This document shows, piece by piece, positions 1 to 12,260 of a stretch of 64,000 bases of DNA; positions within the stretch are counted from its first letter, which is position 1, and the number at the start of each line of letters is the position of its first letter. The position numbers and the translations under genes were made by a program. Under the pieces are notes generated by a model that did no database searches, was not told the origin of the DNA, and saw only the letters and a program-made list of their open reading frames with translations. The stretch comes from Cryptomeria japonica (Eukaryota > Streptophyta > Pinopsida > Cupressales > Cupressaceae). The stretch spans positions 3,845,501-3,909,500 of the forward strand of contig NC_081414.1 of NCBI RefSeq assembly GCF_030272615.1, in the 5' to 3' direction.

Positions 1-852
1 AAAATTGCGAAGAGAAAAATTTGAAGAACGCAAAAAGACATAATACAAGTGCGGACTAACATATTGTAATATGCTTTGGTTCCCTCTCTCTCTTGGAATG
101 GGTTGTTTTGAGTATTTTTGGTCCGAGTGGCTTATTTTATGCAATGTCGATTCTTTTATTTTTGGCCGACCCTTAATTAGGTTTTCAATGTTGTATCTCA
201 TATTTAAGGAGTGTGGAAGAGATTGCTCAAGTGTGTGTGTAGGAAAATTGAATTGTGCGTGAAGTGTATACGAATGATATGCAAGCAAATCTGAGATTGT
301 GAATGTGCAAAAGTCAAATTGAGAAGAGATTTGAAGGTGATATATTTAGTGAGATAGTTTGGTGTGACAATAGAAAGTTATCAGAGATGTTTTCCATGAT
401 GTTGGCCGCTTTATCCAATTGTTCAAGGACAATTTCATGTTTAGGAGAATCCTTCTCAATTTCAATTCATCTATTTTCTTTGTTGTTGATTGGCAGTGAG
501 TCCTTCAGCAAAAGTTTGTATCTTGCCTTGAAGAAGTCGATCTTCAATTCAACAAGTCCTAATTTTGTATCTTGCCTAAGGTTGTGCGCCTTAGTCTGAA
601 AGTTCGTAGCAGTGATCCCTTTAGCAAGAAGCCATATTCATTGCAAATAGTTACTATATATTGTGACTTATATTCTCACTCTAGTTTTCCCATGTTTGGT
701 TTTTTAACATAAATTTGGTGTTCATGTGTTGATGGTTGATGTGTTGATGATTATTGTGTTGTTGTTAAGTAAGTTTATGTTGTTTATAATTTATTTATTT
801 TAAAGTGTTAGATTGATTCCTCCCCCCTCTCAACCTTGTCATGTGTTCAACA
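1..852 (+). repeat. 5' LTR of Copia-1 (truncated by window edge)
   Basis: It is co-linear with the 3' LTR: position 71 corresponds to about 7215, and both end in GTGTTCAACA (852 and 7942). About the first 490 bases of the LTR lie outside the window, judged from the 1342-bp 3' LTR. Confidence 0.88.
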
Positions 853-854
853 AT

Positions 855-871
855 TGGTATCAGAACATTGG
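855..871 (+). other. Copia-1 primer binding site
   Basis: TGGTATCAGAACATTGG begins three bases after the LTR end. It matches the plant initiator-methionine tRNA primer signature TGGTATCAGA over its first ten bases. Confidence 0.8.
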
Positions 872-976
872 TTCCTCTTTGAAAAGATTAATCGCTTGAG
901 GTAAATCTAAAAAGTGTGCAAGAACTTCACATTAAAGCATCGATGTTTGATGGAACAAACTTTCCTTATTGGAAGG

Positions 977-2650
977 TGTGATGGGTGCGATGGCGAAAAA
1001 TGGGATCAGGTAGTTTAGGATCTAACCCCACTTTCATGCACACATTGGAATACAAAGGAGCCTAAGGAGATGATTCACTTTTACTACTTATTGCAAGAAA
1101 GAGAGTCAAAGAATATCTTAAGGGTTTCATTTCATTTGTTTCTATGAAGAGAAGATCTGCAAATGCAATGAAATGATCAACTAGGCTAAGGAGATAAGCA
1201 AAAGTGCAGATGTAAACTGAAATATAGAAAAATACAGATTTGAAACTAAGACACAAAGTAGAGAGTAGAAAATTGAATTCAGATGTGCACCTGTCACAAA
1301 AATTTGGGCCTAACTAAGCAGGATCGTGGCATTGGGTGCCTTGGTCCCTGATACTATGCAAAGATGAACTTCTGGATTCTGGGATCTGTGACCTTGCACT
1401 ACAGAACTGCCACAAGAAGCATAAAACCCTAGAGGACTAGGGTGCCATGCCTTGGTCCTGGACCAAGGCACCACGCTGCCCTAGTCCCAAAAAACTAAAC
1501 CTCCTTCCCACCTTGATTCTGCACCTATGTATTCTGTCAATTCTGAAGATTGTGCGTTCGTAAAAATTTTGTACCTACACCTGCAACTTGAAAAATGGTG
1601 TTTGGGTGGCTATATGGGGTTTTTCCTTAGTCAAACCCCTTGTTTTGGTGATTTCCACCTCCACAAATAGCTAATAATCTATTGAAAATGTGTGTGCAAG
1701 AACTTCGTGTGTATGCAAGATCCTAAATGAACAAGAAAGTAAATCTAAAGTTCTATCCTACGCTTGGAGAGTAAACCCTAAATCAGTGTAAATGTAAATG
1801 TAAATACTTCAAATCACGAATGCAATAATGTATCTAATGCATGAATGTAAATCTAAAAAAAATTATTATGAAACTCATACAAAGATATGAAAATAACATG
1901 AAACCATACCAAACCCTAAGGGAGAGGTACAAGCCAATCATCAGTCAGTGATCTATTATTCTTCAATACCTTCAAAGCTTCAATTGCTGATTGAAATGGT
2001 TGATGTAGACTTCATAGATGCTTGATTTGTTGATTGAAGACTTCACATAAACCTGCACTTCCACTTCATAAGAGGTTCCTTCACTTGCTAGAGTTGTTGG
2101 ATCCCTCAAATGAGGAAAGGAAAGGTTATATGTATGAAACCCTAAATTTGTTTTTGTTCATAGGCTGACCTAGAAATGATATAATTTTGAACCAATTCGG
2201 ATTTAAACATTATAATTCCACCCAAACGTGATCCCAAAATTCGGGGAGAAAAAGTCGGGACCTGTGGTGAATCACCATGGTCCGATCAACTTTTTTCCAA
2301 TTTCTTTAGGGATGCGAGTTGTTGTGATTATAAAGTCAACCCCAGGTGGATGCGACAATTCAAGGCATTTAGATATGCGAAATCAAGCCTTGAAGGTCGA
2401 AATAGGACACAATTAGGGCTTTTGATGAATTAATTAATTGAAAGAATAAAATAAAAAGGGGCACACTTAGGATGAAGGGCCCAATTTCATGATGTGTAGA
2501 GGGATGAAAGAGGACTTTAGATTTAGTTAAATGAATTAATTAAATGCTTAAAGGGAAATTAAAATGTGAGATGCAACACACTAAGGTAGGTGCTAACCTA
2601 AGCGTGGAATTGTACCATCTAATTAAAGGTGTACAATTTACCACGCTACA
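977..2650. mobile_element. Probable solo LTR nested in Copia-1 gag
   Basis: Copia gag codons read up to about 976 and resume at about 2655, so 1.67 kb of unrelated sequence was inserted. It begins TGTGATGG and ends GCTACA, giving TG...CA ends. Flanks are GAAGG and TAAGG, which agree at four of five bases, as expected for an old 5-bp target duplication. There is no long open frame. It holds a short hairpin around 1449-1469 (GCCTTGGTCC/GGACCAAGGC). A solo LTR fits best, but no second copy in the window proves the family. Confidence 0.55.
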
Positions 2651-3390
2651 TAAGGAAATAATGGAATCTTACTTGGAGACATTGCAGAATGGAATCTGAG
2701 ATATTATTCAGATAGGTTACAAATGACCTCACAATGGACCTTTGACTCCGGATGAAATTAAGGCTCTAGACATAAATGCAAAAGCTATAAGAATACTTAT
2801 CAATTGTCTAAGTGATGAACTATTTGGTAAGGTTAAAGGATCAAAAGAAGCTAAGGAAGTCCGGAACAAGTTATGTTATGCATATGAAGGTGGTCCAAAG
2901 ACTCAACGGGCTAGACTCTTGAATTTGAAGCATAAATTTGAAGGCTCCAGAATGGTTGATGATGAAAGTGTTGAGGACTACATACACAAAGCGAATGATA
3001 CTACGGAAGCTATATAAGTTATTGGTAGAATCTTAGAAAGTGGTGTTATTAAAAATATCCTATTTACATTAACCAAACCCTACAAACCGAAGAAGTGTGC
3101 TATTGAAGAATGTCATGATTTGAATAACTATTGGATTGATCAGCTTATCGGAACATTGTCTACCTATGAAATTGGAGATATGGAAGATATAAAATCCTTC
3201 CAGAAAAAAAGCTACATTTAATGTTTCAAGGATATCGAGAGATGAATCGGAAACAAGTGAGACCCTAGATGATATTGAGGTGAACTTTATAAGACTAAAG
3301 AGAGGAAATAGAAAGTACAAAGGTAAGTTACCTTTAAAATGATTTAATTGTGGGACAATTGGTCATTTTTCTTCTAAATGTATATGTAAA
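2651..3390 (+). pseudogene. Copia-1 gag remnant
   Basis: A Copia gag-like frame is clearest at 2742-3017 (DELFGKVKGSKEAKEVRN), similar to UBN2-type gag domains. It is broken by stops at about 2690 and 3018 and by later frameshifts. A degenerate zinc knuckle lies at about 3340-3385 (FNCGTIGHFSSKC), where the codon expected to give the first cysteine is a stop. Known role of the family: gag forms the particle and binds RNA. Confidence 0.8.
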
Positions 3391-3559
3391 GAAGACTACA
3401 AAAAATCTGATGATGATGAAAAAAAAAGTAGATATAAAAGACATGATTTTAAGAAAAGGACGGATAATGGAGATAAAGGGAAAAAGAGTTTGTGTTCTAT
3501 GGAGACACATTCATCTGAAGAAAAAGATGGTGAGGACTCAAATGAAGAATCTTTATTCT

Positions 3560-4440
3560 TGGCTATAGATGAGAAGAATCAAGATAGTTTTGGAAGACAG
3601 GAAGAGAAGACTGCACTACATGCTAAGGTAGAACCAAGATTTGGATCATTGAATCCGAATGTTCAAATCACATGACAGGAGTTAAGGACAAGTTTATTAA
3701 TCTCAAGTATGATGGTGGATCAGTAAAGTTTGCAAGATAGGAAGCTACACTGGTTTTTGGAATAGGAAGTATCTCGATTGATGGTAAGCATAAAACTTAT
3801 GATGTTTATTATGTAGAATGTTTGAGACACAATTTGTTAATCATTCTTATGAAGTTGTGTTTACCAATACCAGATGTATAATCAAAAGAGGAAAAACTAG
3901 AAAGATGGTAGCAGAAGGTGAGCAATGGGAAATTTTTATTACATAAAGGACTGAAGTGGAAAGATCATGTTTTTTACTCAGAGAAATGAATGTTGGTTAT
4001 GGCATAAAAGGATGGGACATGATAACTTTGACAACATGTTAAATATTACTAATACTAAAGCAATGAGATATTTGCAAAATATTATCAATCCTACTGATAC
4101 TGCGTGCAGGGAATGTCAGTTAGGGAAGCAGACAAAGAAAAGTTTCAAGAACAAGGAGTATTCTACTTCATGTCTCTTGCAGATGATTCATATAAATCTA
4201 TGCGGGCCTACAAGGATAGGTGGACTTTATGGAGAAAGGTTTTTCATGTTATTTATTAATGGTTACTCTAGGATGACATGGGTTACAATTTTTAGAGAGA
4301 AATTTGAAGCTTTTGAAAGGTTTAAAGTTTTCAAATTAATGGTAGAAAATCAAGTTGATGCTAAAATCAAGTGTTTAAGATCTAATAGAGGTGGAGAATT
4401 TACTTAATCTTTGGGAGTAAGCGCTAAATCAAAAGAGATT
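3560..4440 (+). pseudogene. Copia-1 protease and integrase remnants
   Basis: Near 3640-3672 the protease site reads WIIESECSNH, so the catalytic Asp of the usual D-S-G is Glu. The open stretch 3967-4407 holds the GAG-pre-integrase zinc motif (HKRMGH and CRECQLGKQ) followed by the start of the integrase core. The first two catalytic positions are changed: HINLCGP has Asn where Asp is expected, and CLRSNRGGEF has Asn in place of Asp. Past 4407 the rest of the integrase core is missing, and the sequence jumps to a domain normally lying after the integrase. It is therefore inactive. Confidence 0.82.
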
Positions 4441-4459
4441 AAAATGATCTTGGACAATT

Positions 4460-6390
4460 TGATACCAAAGTAGATGAAACATGATTCTTGGGATATCCTA
4501 TGAATAGAAAATCTTGTCGGTGTTAAAATAAAAGCCTGAACAAGATAGTGGAGAGTACAAATGTGAAAGTATGTAAGACATGGGATCAGACTGTCTCTAA
4601 ACCCGTTCAAGAGATTGAATTTGAGATCATTCCAATTGTTGCAGAAGAAAAGAAAAATCTGGAAGATAACAATGTGGAAGAGACAAATGAAATTGAAGAA
4701 GATAAGGAAGAACCAGAGTAAGAAATCAAAACTCTAAAATGTGTGCAAAGGAATCATTCAGAAGATCACATAATTGAAGATAAATGCAAAGGAGTTCAAA
4801 CAAGAAGAAGTGTTACAAAGGTAACTGAGCAAGCAAATTACTACTTTCTTTCACTTATTGAACCTAAATCATATGAAGAGGCAAGCAAAGAAGAAAGTTG
4901 GGTAAAAGAAATGGAAGAAGAATTGAATTAGATACAAAAGAATTGGGTATGGGAGCTGGTACCCAATACCCAGACCAATGGAAACAAATGTGATAGAAAC
5001 TAAGTGGGTGTTCCAGAAAAAATTGAATGAATAAGGGCAGGTCACATGAAACAAGGCAAGATTGGTATGTAAAGGCTATTCTCGGGTAGAAGGTATTGAC
5101 TTTGAGGAAAGTTTTGCTCCAATAGCTAGGATGGAAACTATTAGAATGTTTCTTGCTTTTTCTATCTACAAGAACTTCAAGGTATATCAAATGGATGTTA
5201 AGTCAGCATTTTTGAATGGAGAACTGGAAGAAGTGTACATTCAACAACCAGATGGATTTAAATTGTTAGAGGATCTGGATGTGGTTTGTAAATTAAAGAA
5301 GACATTGTATGTACTTAAACAATAACATAGAGCATGGTATGGGAGATTGGACAAATATTTGTTACAACAAAACTTCAAGAAAGGTATTGCGGAAAACAAT
5401 ATTTATTTTAAGGTTGAAGGCATTAATTTCTTGATTGTTGTTGTTTATGTTGATGACATTATCTTTGGAGGAAGTGATGGTTTGTGTGAATAATTTGCAG
5501 AAGAGATGCATAAGGAATTTGAGATATCTATGTTTGGAGAAATGTCATTCTTTCTTGGTCTACAAGTTATTCAATTGGATGGTTAAATCTTTATTTCTCA
5601 AGCTAAATACATCAAAGAAATTTTAAAGAATATTGATATGGAGAATTGTAAACTTGCTACTACTCCTTTAGTTGTTGGTTGCAAACTAGGTGAAGATGAC
5701 ACATCTTCGAATGTTGATCAGAACAAGTACAGATCTATGATTGAAGGACTATTATATATTATTGTCTCTAGACTATATATTATGTAGGTTGTATGTTTAT
5801 TTGTGATATTTTAGGCTAGCTTGAAGCAGACTCATGATCAAGTAGTGAAGAGGATTTTCAGGTATTTGAAAGAAACACTACATTTTGGTCTATGGTAAGA
5901 AAAGGATAGAGATTTCATGTTGAAAGCATATACAAATTGGGCCAAAAGCATTGATGACAGGAAAAGTACCAATGGTGGTGCATTATTTTTGGGAGATAGA
6001 TTGGTTTCATGGATAAGTAAGAAGCAAGAATTAGTGTCATTATCTACTGCAGAAGAAAAATGCATTGTAGCAGCATCTTGTTATACTCAAGTTATGTGGA
6101 TCAAGCAGACTCTTAAGGATATCAGAGTGATATATGATGAAGCTATTCCTATCATGTGTGATAATACCAATGCTATAAACATTTCAAAGAATCTAGTTAT
6201 GCACTCAAGGAGAAAACATATCTCAATCATTTAATATTTCTTAAGAGAGAAGGTTGCAAATAAAAAAGAGATTGGAGTACATTTCTACAAAAGGAAAAGT
6301 AGCAAACATTTTTACTAAGGTTTTGGCAAATGATACTTTTGAGTATCTCAGGGAGAAGCTAGGGGTTATTGCCTCTCCTTTTTCTAATTA
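4460..6390 (+). pseudogene. Copia-1 reverse transcriptase and RNase H remnant
   Basis: Fragments at 4743-4931, 5062-5325, about 5330-5760 and 5917-6234 read as Copia RT-RNase H. Visible motifs are [17 protein letters not shown], the polymerase box YVDD (about 5449-5460) and the RNase H segment DDRKSTNGGALFLGDRLVSW with CDNTNAINISKN. Stops interrupt at about 4930, 5323, 5490, 5583, 5787 and 6234. It lies directly upstream of the polypurine tract and 3' LTR, as expected. Confidence 0.88.
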
Positions 6391-6586
6391 GATGCATTTC
6401 AGCGATGCATCTTTTCAAGGGGAGATTCAGCACTTATCCTTTATCTCCCGGATTGATGTTGTTGTTTCTCTCAAGGGGAACAATGGCGTGTAGTGGTTAG
6501 TATGATATGCAACGCCCTTTTTCATTGTTGTCAAGGGGAGACAGAGTTGTTCTCAGATTTGATGTGATCAAGTATTGTCATCAATG

Positions 6587-6600
6587 ACAAAGGGGGAGAA
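6587..6600 (+). other. Copia-1 polypurine tract
   Basis: ACAAAGGGGGAGAA lies immediately before the 3' LTR start TGTTGGAAGC, the position used to prime plus-strand DNA synthesis. Confidence 0.85.
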
Positions 6601-7942
6601 TGTTGGAAGCATGAGCTTGTATGTTTGTCATTGATGTCAAACCCAGATATCTAGATGGATGTTGGTCTGCATATGCTTTTGATTGTTGCACTTGTGCTTT
6701 GTGCTACAAATTGAGTTTGGTACTTTTGGTGTTGGTTGTGGCATTTGTTTTGGATAGTTATCTTTGTTCTCTGGTAGGGAGTGTGTCTGTCAAAATCTTC
6801 TAGGAAGTTGTTGGTGCCCTCCGAATATGTTGCAAATTGTGTTGCGATTTAGAGGATGTTGTTTCATGGCATTTTTAGTATTCTCAATATGTTTCTTAGA
6901 TGGTTTCTTTGTTCTATAGGAGAGGTTTGTTGATTTATGTTCAGGATATTTAGTTATATTGTGACTTGATAGGTCTGATTAAGCTATCTTAATTGGATCA
7001 TATTCTTTTGGTCCATATATGAGTTGGAATATATATTGTGATGTTGGTATGGGTCTCACCTTGGCATGTGGAGATTCGCATGGAGTATTTTGCATCAGAA
7101 GATGTTATGTGAATGATTGATTGTTATATCTACACGTTATGTTTGGTAACGACTTCGGAGAATGTATTAGTGTGTGTGGAACATTGCATTAATCTTGGAA
7201 GGATTTATTTTAATATGTTTTAATACTCTCATTCTCTTGGAGTGGACCGTTTTGAGTATTTTTGGTCTGAGTGACTTATTTTGTGCAATGTTAATTATTT
7301 TATTTTTTATCGACCCTCAATTAGGTTTTCAATATCATCTCATATGTGCAGAAGAGAGTGTGTGTGTGGGAAAAGATAATTATATACAAGTAGATCTAAG
7401 ATTGTGAATGTGTGAAAGTCAAATTGAGCAGAGCTTTGAGGCTAATATATTTAGTGAGATAGTGTGTTGTGACAACAGAATGTTATCAGAGATGTTTTCC
7501 ATGATGTTGGTCACTTGATCCAATTTTTTAAGGACAATTTCATAGTTAGGATAATCCTTCTCAAATTCAATTCATCTATTTTCTTCGTTGCTGACTAACA
7601 ATGAGTCCTTCAGTAGGAGTTTGTATCTTTCCTTAAAGAAGTCATCTTTAGTTGAGAAAGTCCTACTTTTGTATCTTCCCTAAGGTTGTTTGCCTTAGTC
7701 TGCACGTTCGGAGCAATGAGCTCTTTGGCAAGAAGCTAGATTCATTGTAAATGATTACTATATATTGTGAGCTGGATTCTCATTGTGGTTTTTCCTTGTT
7801 TGGGTTTTCCACATAAATCTGGTGTTGATGTGTTGATAATTATTGTGTTGTTGTTAAGTAATTTAATGTTGTTTATAATTAACTTGTTTTGAAGTTCCAA
7901 ATTGATTCCTCCCCCCCTCTTAGTCATGTCATGTGTTCAACA
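6601..7942 (+). repeat. 3' LTR of Copia-1 (1342 bp)
   Basis: It begins TGTTGGAAGC after the polypurine tract and ends GTGTTCAACA. Its last 800 bases align with window positions 1-852, with scattered substitutions and small indels, so the insertion is not recent. Confidence 0.9.
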
Positions 7943-8000
7943 TAATCATGAGGGGGTCATATTGATTTTGAACTTCCAAAGGTGGTAATTCATGTTTTTG
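7943..8000 (-). pseudogene. Old Gypsy protease-region fragment (third partial copy)
   Basis: About 55 bases repeat sequence also found at 9520-9580 and 10180-10240 (shared core GGTCATATTGATTTTGAACT). Read on the minus strand it encodes ELPPLEVQNQYDPL, which lies just upstream of the Gypsy protease. It is cut by Copia-1 on one side and by the LINE ORF1 fragment on the other. Confidence 0.75.
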
Positions 8001-9100
8001 ATTAGTAAAGCAATGTTAATCAAGGTTTCGACCCTTAATATAGTCAAAGAATATCAACAACACAATAACAAAACCAAAACATCATAATAAGGGTGTTGAC
8101 CCTTAAAACAACAGCCAGAAGGTAGTAAGAAACAACTAAACAGGGGGGCAAACCTCAAAAAAACACAGTCAGACAAGCCAAAGAAAACCATGTCAAACTG
8201 AAAAAACACCCAAAACCCCAATCAAGGAAGGGGAGAGACACACGAACCCATACAAAGAGGGGTTTGGGGGAGGGGAGAAGACTTCCCCTTCCACCTACGA
8301 GAAACCACCATCCAAGTGATATTGTCATTAAGACCATCAAGAGAGAGATCAATCGAGAGGGACCCTATAGGGTTACAATCAGTAGTGTCAACATAGTGTT
8401 GCAACAGAACAGTAGGAAGTTTCTACAGAACAACAGCAGGTTGCTGCAAAACAACACCAGAAGCAGGTTCAACAGGAGTAGATCGAGGTTGCAAAATAGG
8501 AGAAGCTGGGGTTGGGGCCTCGGGAACAGAGCAGGCCATAATAGGAGGATCAATAAAAGCTTCAACAGTGGTGAGGGGCACAACTTCCTCCCGAGAAGAG
8601 ACATCATCCTCATGAGAGGAGCCAACGGAATCAAAGTCAAAACCATTGACCATCAAATGATCAGCAGTATCATTCTTCCACCAAGTAGCAACACCCCTAT
8701 GACATGGAATAGAACAGTCCACAGCAAGATGACCTATTGAGTAGCATTTTTAACAATGAAAGGGGAGGCTCTCATAATCCAACAGTTGCGTCCATGTCCT
8801 ATCACCAACCATAAGAACCACATCCCTCGAGAGAGGCGAAGAGATGTCAATGTCGATTAAAATGTGGTCAAAAGTACAATGCCCCATAGAAGACGTGGGA
8901 TCATCCACTTTCAAGAAACAGACAATAGAGTTACCAATGGCCTCATAGCAAGATTGCTCCCAGAAAAGGAGAGAAAGATTAAGAAGGCGACCCCATACTG
9001 GATGCACATTAAGTGGTTTAGTAAAGGGGTTAAAAGAAGTTGTCTAAGGCTTGACAGAAAGAGTGTTGTGGAAGGAACCATAGTGCTAAGAGAAGATAAG
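8001..9100 (-). pseudogene. LINE ORF1-like fragment with DUF4283 and CCHC knuckle
   Basis: On the minus strand, sequence from about 9090 down reads as a plant DUF4283 protein (VHPVWGRLLNLSLLFWEQ, then FDHILIDIDISSPLSRDVVL), followed by a CCHC knuckle (C-x2-C-x4-H-x4-C, KCYSIGHLAVDC). A TAA stop interrupts just after the first knuckle cysteine (about 8750). A Pro/Val-rich tail continues to about 8210 and then noncoding sequence to about 8000. Family knowledge: such proteins are ORF1 of plant L1-like LINEs or derived from them and bind nucleic acid. It lies between two pieces of the older Gypsy region, so it was probably inserted there. Borders are approximate. Confidence 0.7.
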
Positions 9101-9875
9101 CATTCTACTTCTTTTTCAACATCACTATGCAATCTTGTATCACCTTCTAGAGTGTACATGATGCTCCTATAAATGAATTTGAGATTGTAATGGAGAGTAG
9201 ATGGGATCAATTGCATAGCATGGAGTAATAGTCTACCTAGAAGAAGATTTTATGAGTATATCGTGCATGACATGGATAGGTATGGGTAGGATCACATTAC
9301 CAACCTTAATAGGCAATGTAATTGTACCTAACAACTATCTACCAACGTTATAAAAGCCACAAATACAAAGAAAATCTGGCTGGATAAGGGAGGTATCTAC
9401 TTTGATCTTATATAATAAGTCAATGCTACAAACAATAAGACGATCCATTACAAACACTAAGATATGACCCATTACCAGCCTGGGCATGTCTTATGGCATT
9501 ACCATTAATGAGGACAATAATCATGAGGCGGTCATATTGATTTTGAACTTCCAAAGGTGGTAACTCATGTTGTTTGAACATAATATCTAGCTTTGTTTCA
9601 TGGAAACGGTCAAGAAATGGTGCTACGACATTTGGCCTAGTAGAAGATGGGACGGCTATCTTTTGTAAGGATTGACGGCTATCTTTTGTAAGGATTCTTA
9701 CAGCATCTCATCGTATGTAGGTAAAGTTTGAATTAAATTCCAAAGGGATATCTTTTTTGGAGTGGAAATAAGTTGCTCAACAAGATCATATTCCTTACCA
9801 ACATGTTGTGAAAAATGAAGGTGTGGAGGAAGAAAAGGTTATATGTGTGAGCTACTGCATGATAATCGAGTTGTT
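9100..9875 (-). pseudogene. Old Gypsy gag/protease region, duplicate unit B
   Basis: This minus-strand sequence repeats the layout of 9876-10275 plus 15643-15900. It has a linker before protease (KLDIMFKQHELPPLEVQNQ), a protease-like stretch now too decayed to show its active site, and a downstream segment IPSTLHYNLKFIYRS near 9216. The fragment from about 9600 to 9870 matches the linker also seen at 15700-15900. It appears to be a tandem duplicate joined to unit A at about 9875. The style fits non-chromovirus (Tat/Athila-like) plant Gypsy elements; the lineage is inferred. Confidence 0.65.
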
Positions 9876-10275
9876 GGAGAGTAGAAGGGACCGCTTGCAT
9901 AAAATAGATCAAAGGTCTACGTAGAAGAAGATATTATGTGAGGATATCAGGCATGACATGGATAGGTGTGGGAAAGATCACATCACCCACCTTAATAGGC
10001 AATGTAATTGTACCTAACGACTGTATACCAACATTATCAGAGCCACAAATACAAAGAGAATTTGGTTGGATAAGGGAGATATCTACTTTGATCTTATATA
10101 ATAAGTCAATGCTACAAAAAATAAGACCTAATCCATTATCAACTAGGGTATGTCTTGCAGTATTACCATTAATGAGGACAATAATCATGAGGGGGTCATA
10201 TTGATTTTGAACTTGCAAAGGTTGTAACTCGTGTTGTTTGAACACGATATCTAGGTTTATTTCGGGCATACTATC
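9876..10275 (-). pseudogene. Old Gypsy protease, unit A
   Basis: On the minus strand this reads as a retropepsin-like domain: NTARHTLVDNGLGLIFCSID has D-N-G where D-S/T-G is expected, and IQSLGTITLPIKVGD matches the usual following strand. A stop falls where the conserved segment before LLLGRPW is expected (about 9933). The chromovirus inserted at 10275/10276, and the same frame region continues at 15643. The protease is non-functional as it stands. Confidence 0.72.
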
Positions 10276-11055
10276 TGAAGCAGTCACCGGCTAGGAGGGT
10301 CCTCAAAGAGATCAGTCCAGACCAGTCAGCAAGAGTAAACACAACAAAAATATAAGGATATGATGAAGGCAATGCAGAACAGATTGAATTATATCATGAA
10401 AAATAATTACAACCAACGGGTAACAACTGGGTTACAGAAACCAGCTCACAGGCCTGCTAAAAGATGCTCAAAATATAGAACAGGTCATAATCGGGACCTC
10501 AAATCTTAAGATCTATCTTCTATGCTCAATATAACTTCTTGATTACATTCTAATTCTCTATTAAAATGATTTATACAATCCTAGGGGATCCGGTCGGTCC
10601 AAAAAAGGATCAAAACCCGAAGAACAATACCTAACGTGCAAAACCAACAAGGTCGGCCTCCGTCAAAGAAATTCCTTCGAAAAATCCAAAGGATGAAGTC
10701 TGGATCATGGGAAAAGATCTTCCATGCGCTAAGGAATATCGGAATCATGCGCAGGGCTCTGCAAGCTATGGAAGGGATCTGGTAGATCACTAATGCAAAT
10801 AGGCAAGCAACCGATAATAGAAAACTGACATGGAAACCGGTAGCGATAACTTGTTAGAAAATGATCCAAATGCTCTACATTTTGGAAATAAGGAAGATGA
10901 TCAGGTCTTCAAGAAAAATCCAACTCCACAGGTTCTAGTGGGCCAAATCCGGGACACATAGAAAGAAATGTTGAACTGCAAACAGAAAGCAAAATAGAAA
11001 GGAAATATTTTTGGTTAATGCGAAATTGCTATGAACCGAGGATGCTCCCGCATCA
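10276..11055 (-). repeat. 3' LTR of chromovirus
   Basis: It begins TGAAGCAGTCACC on the plus strand and ends GCTCCCGCATCA. It is the partner of 14861-15642, and the target duplication CTATC abuts it at 10271-10275. Confidence 0.92.
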
Positions 11056-11090
11056 GACATACAGGGTTGTTGAAAAAAAAAGTGAGTCTT

Positions 11091-11285
11091 TCACTTTGTT
11101 GGGGTCAGAGGAAAACCAAGGCGGTCTACCTCTGCCTGAGAAATCCAAGATGAATCTTCAACTGGTCTGCCCTTCCACTTCACAAGATACTTCTTATACT
11201 GACTGCTCTGGGTACTACGCCCAATCCTACTGTCCAAAATGTCTTCAATTTGATCTAGTTCCTTCCAGGGCAACCGTTCCTCCAA
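11091..11285 (-). pseudogene. Chromovirus integrase C-terminal chromodomain
   Basis: The minus-strand frame contains a chromodomain: YLVKWKGRPVEDSSW has the aromatic/Trp pattern (Y, W, W) of methyl-lysine readers. It ends in a stop just before the 3' LTR. In the family this domain guides integration toward heterochromatin. It is separated from the integrase core by a frame break near 11286-11324. Confidence 0.88.
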
Positions 11286-11324
11286 GTTTGCAATATTGTC
11301 CTCATTGAATTCTAGTTCATGATA

Positions 11325-12260
11325 CTAATGAAGATCTGCAATGTTAAACACAGGTGAAATACTCAGACTATCTGGTAACTCCACTTCGTATGCATTCCCA
11401 GAACTGAACTTTCTCAAGATCCTGCAAGGTCCAAACTTTCTCATCTGCAACTTGTTATAAGTTCCAACCGGGAATCTTTCTTTTCTCGGATACACCATCA
11501 CTTCATCGCCAACTTCAAATTCCTTATGTCTCCTCTTCTCATTTGCCTTCTCCTTATACTTGTTGTTCATGTCCTCCAGATGTTTCTTAACTTGAATATG
11601 TAATTTTTTCATGTGATCTACAAATTCTTTTGCTTCTGAACTTCTCTGGTCTTCACTACTAATATCTCTTAATTCTAATATACCTCTTGGTTGTACTCCG
11701 GTAACAATCTCAAAAGGTGTTCTTCTGATACTCATGTTTACTGAATTATTGTAGGCAAACTCTACTTGTGCAAGAATCAAATCCCAACTTTTGGTTTTAT
11801 CTCCAACTAAACATCTCAACAAATATCCCAAGATCCGGTTAACTACTTGTGTCTGTCCATCATTTTGTGGATGAAATGTAGAACTGAACTCCAAATCTGT
11901 CTTCATCTTCTTTCAAAATGTTCTATAAAAATAGCCAACAAACTTAGTGTCTTTGTCTGAAACTATGCTCTTAGGTAATCCATGCAATCTCACTACTTCC
12001 TTCAAAAATAGGTTTGCTACATGTAACGCATCCGATGTCTTCTTACAAGGTATGAAATGAGTCATCTCTGAGAATCTATCCACTACCACAAATATAGAAT
12101 CATTCTCTCTTGGTGTTTTAGGTAATCCAAGTATGAAATCCATGCCTATATCCTCCCAATGTCTTACCGGTAATGTCAAAGGTTTATACAATCCCACATT
12201 CTCACTACTACCCTTTGCAACTTGATAAATTCTACAAGTTTACACATATTTCCTAACATC
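11325..12260 (-). pseudogene. Chromovirus integrase core, frameshifted
   Basis: Two frames, 12197-11913 and 11906-11325, give the integrase. The first catalytic Asp is seen in [13 protein letters not shown] and the second in IVSDKDTKF. The third position reads HPQNDGQTQVVNR, where Gln stands in place of catalytic Glu. The zinc-binding region near 12260-12220 has a stop and lacks one of its usual cysteines. The enzyme should therefore be dead. Confidence 0.85.

Larger units (their letters stand above)
1..7942 (+). mobile_element. Copia-1: decayed Copia LTR retrotransposon
   Basis: The window opens inside the 5' LTR. The LTR end at 852 is followed by a tRNA-Met type primer site, then gag, protease, integrase, RT and RNase H remnants in Copia order (integrase before RT), a polypurine tract and a 3' LTR (6601-7942). 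The LTRs share long matching stretches, for example around 71-200 and 7215-7340. Coding parts carry many stops and frameshifts, and catalytic residues are lost, so the copy cannot be autonomous. A second insertion interrupts gag at 977-2650. The right flank (7943 on) is old Gypsy sequence. The left target duplication lies outside the window. Confidence 0.9.

Noticed and set aside
8264-8740. A plus-strand 158-residue open frame
   Set aside because: It is the antisense shadow of the LINE ORF1/DUF4283 frame, which has a recognisable CCHC knuckle on the minus strand.
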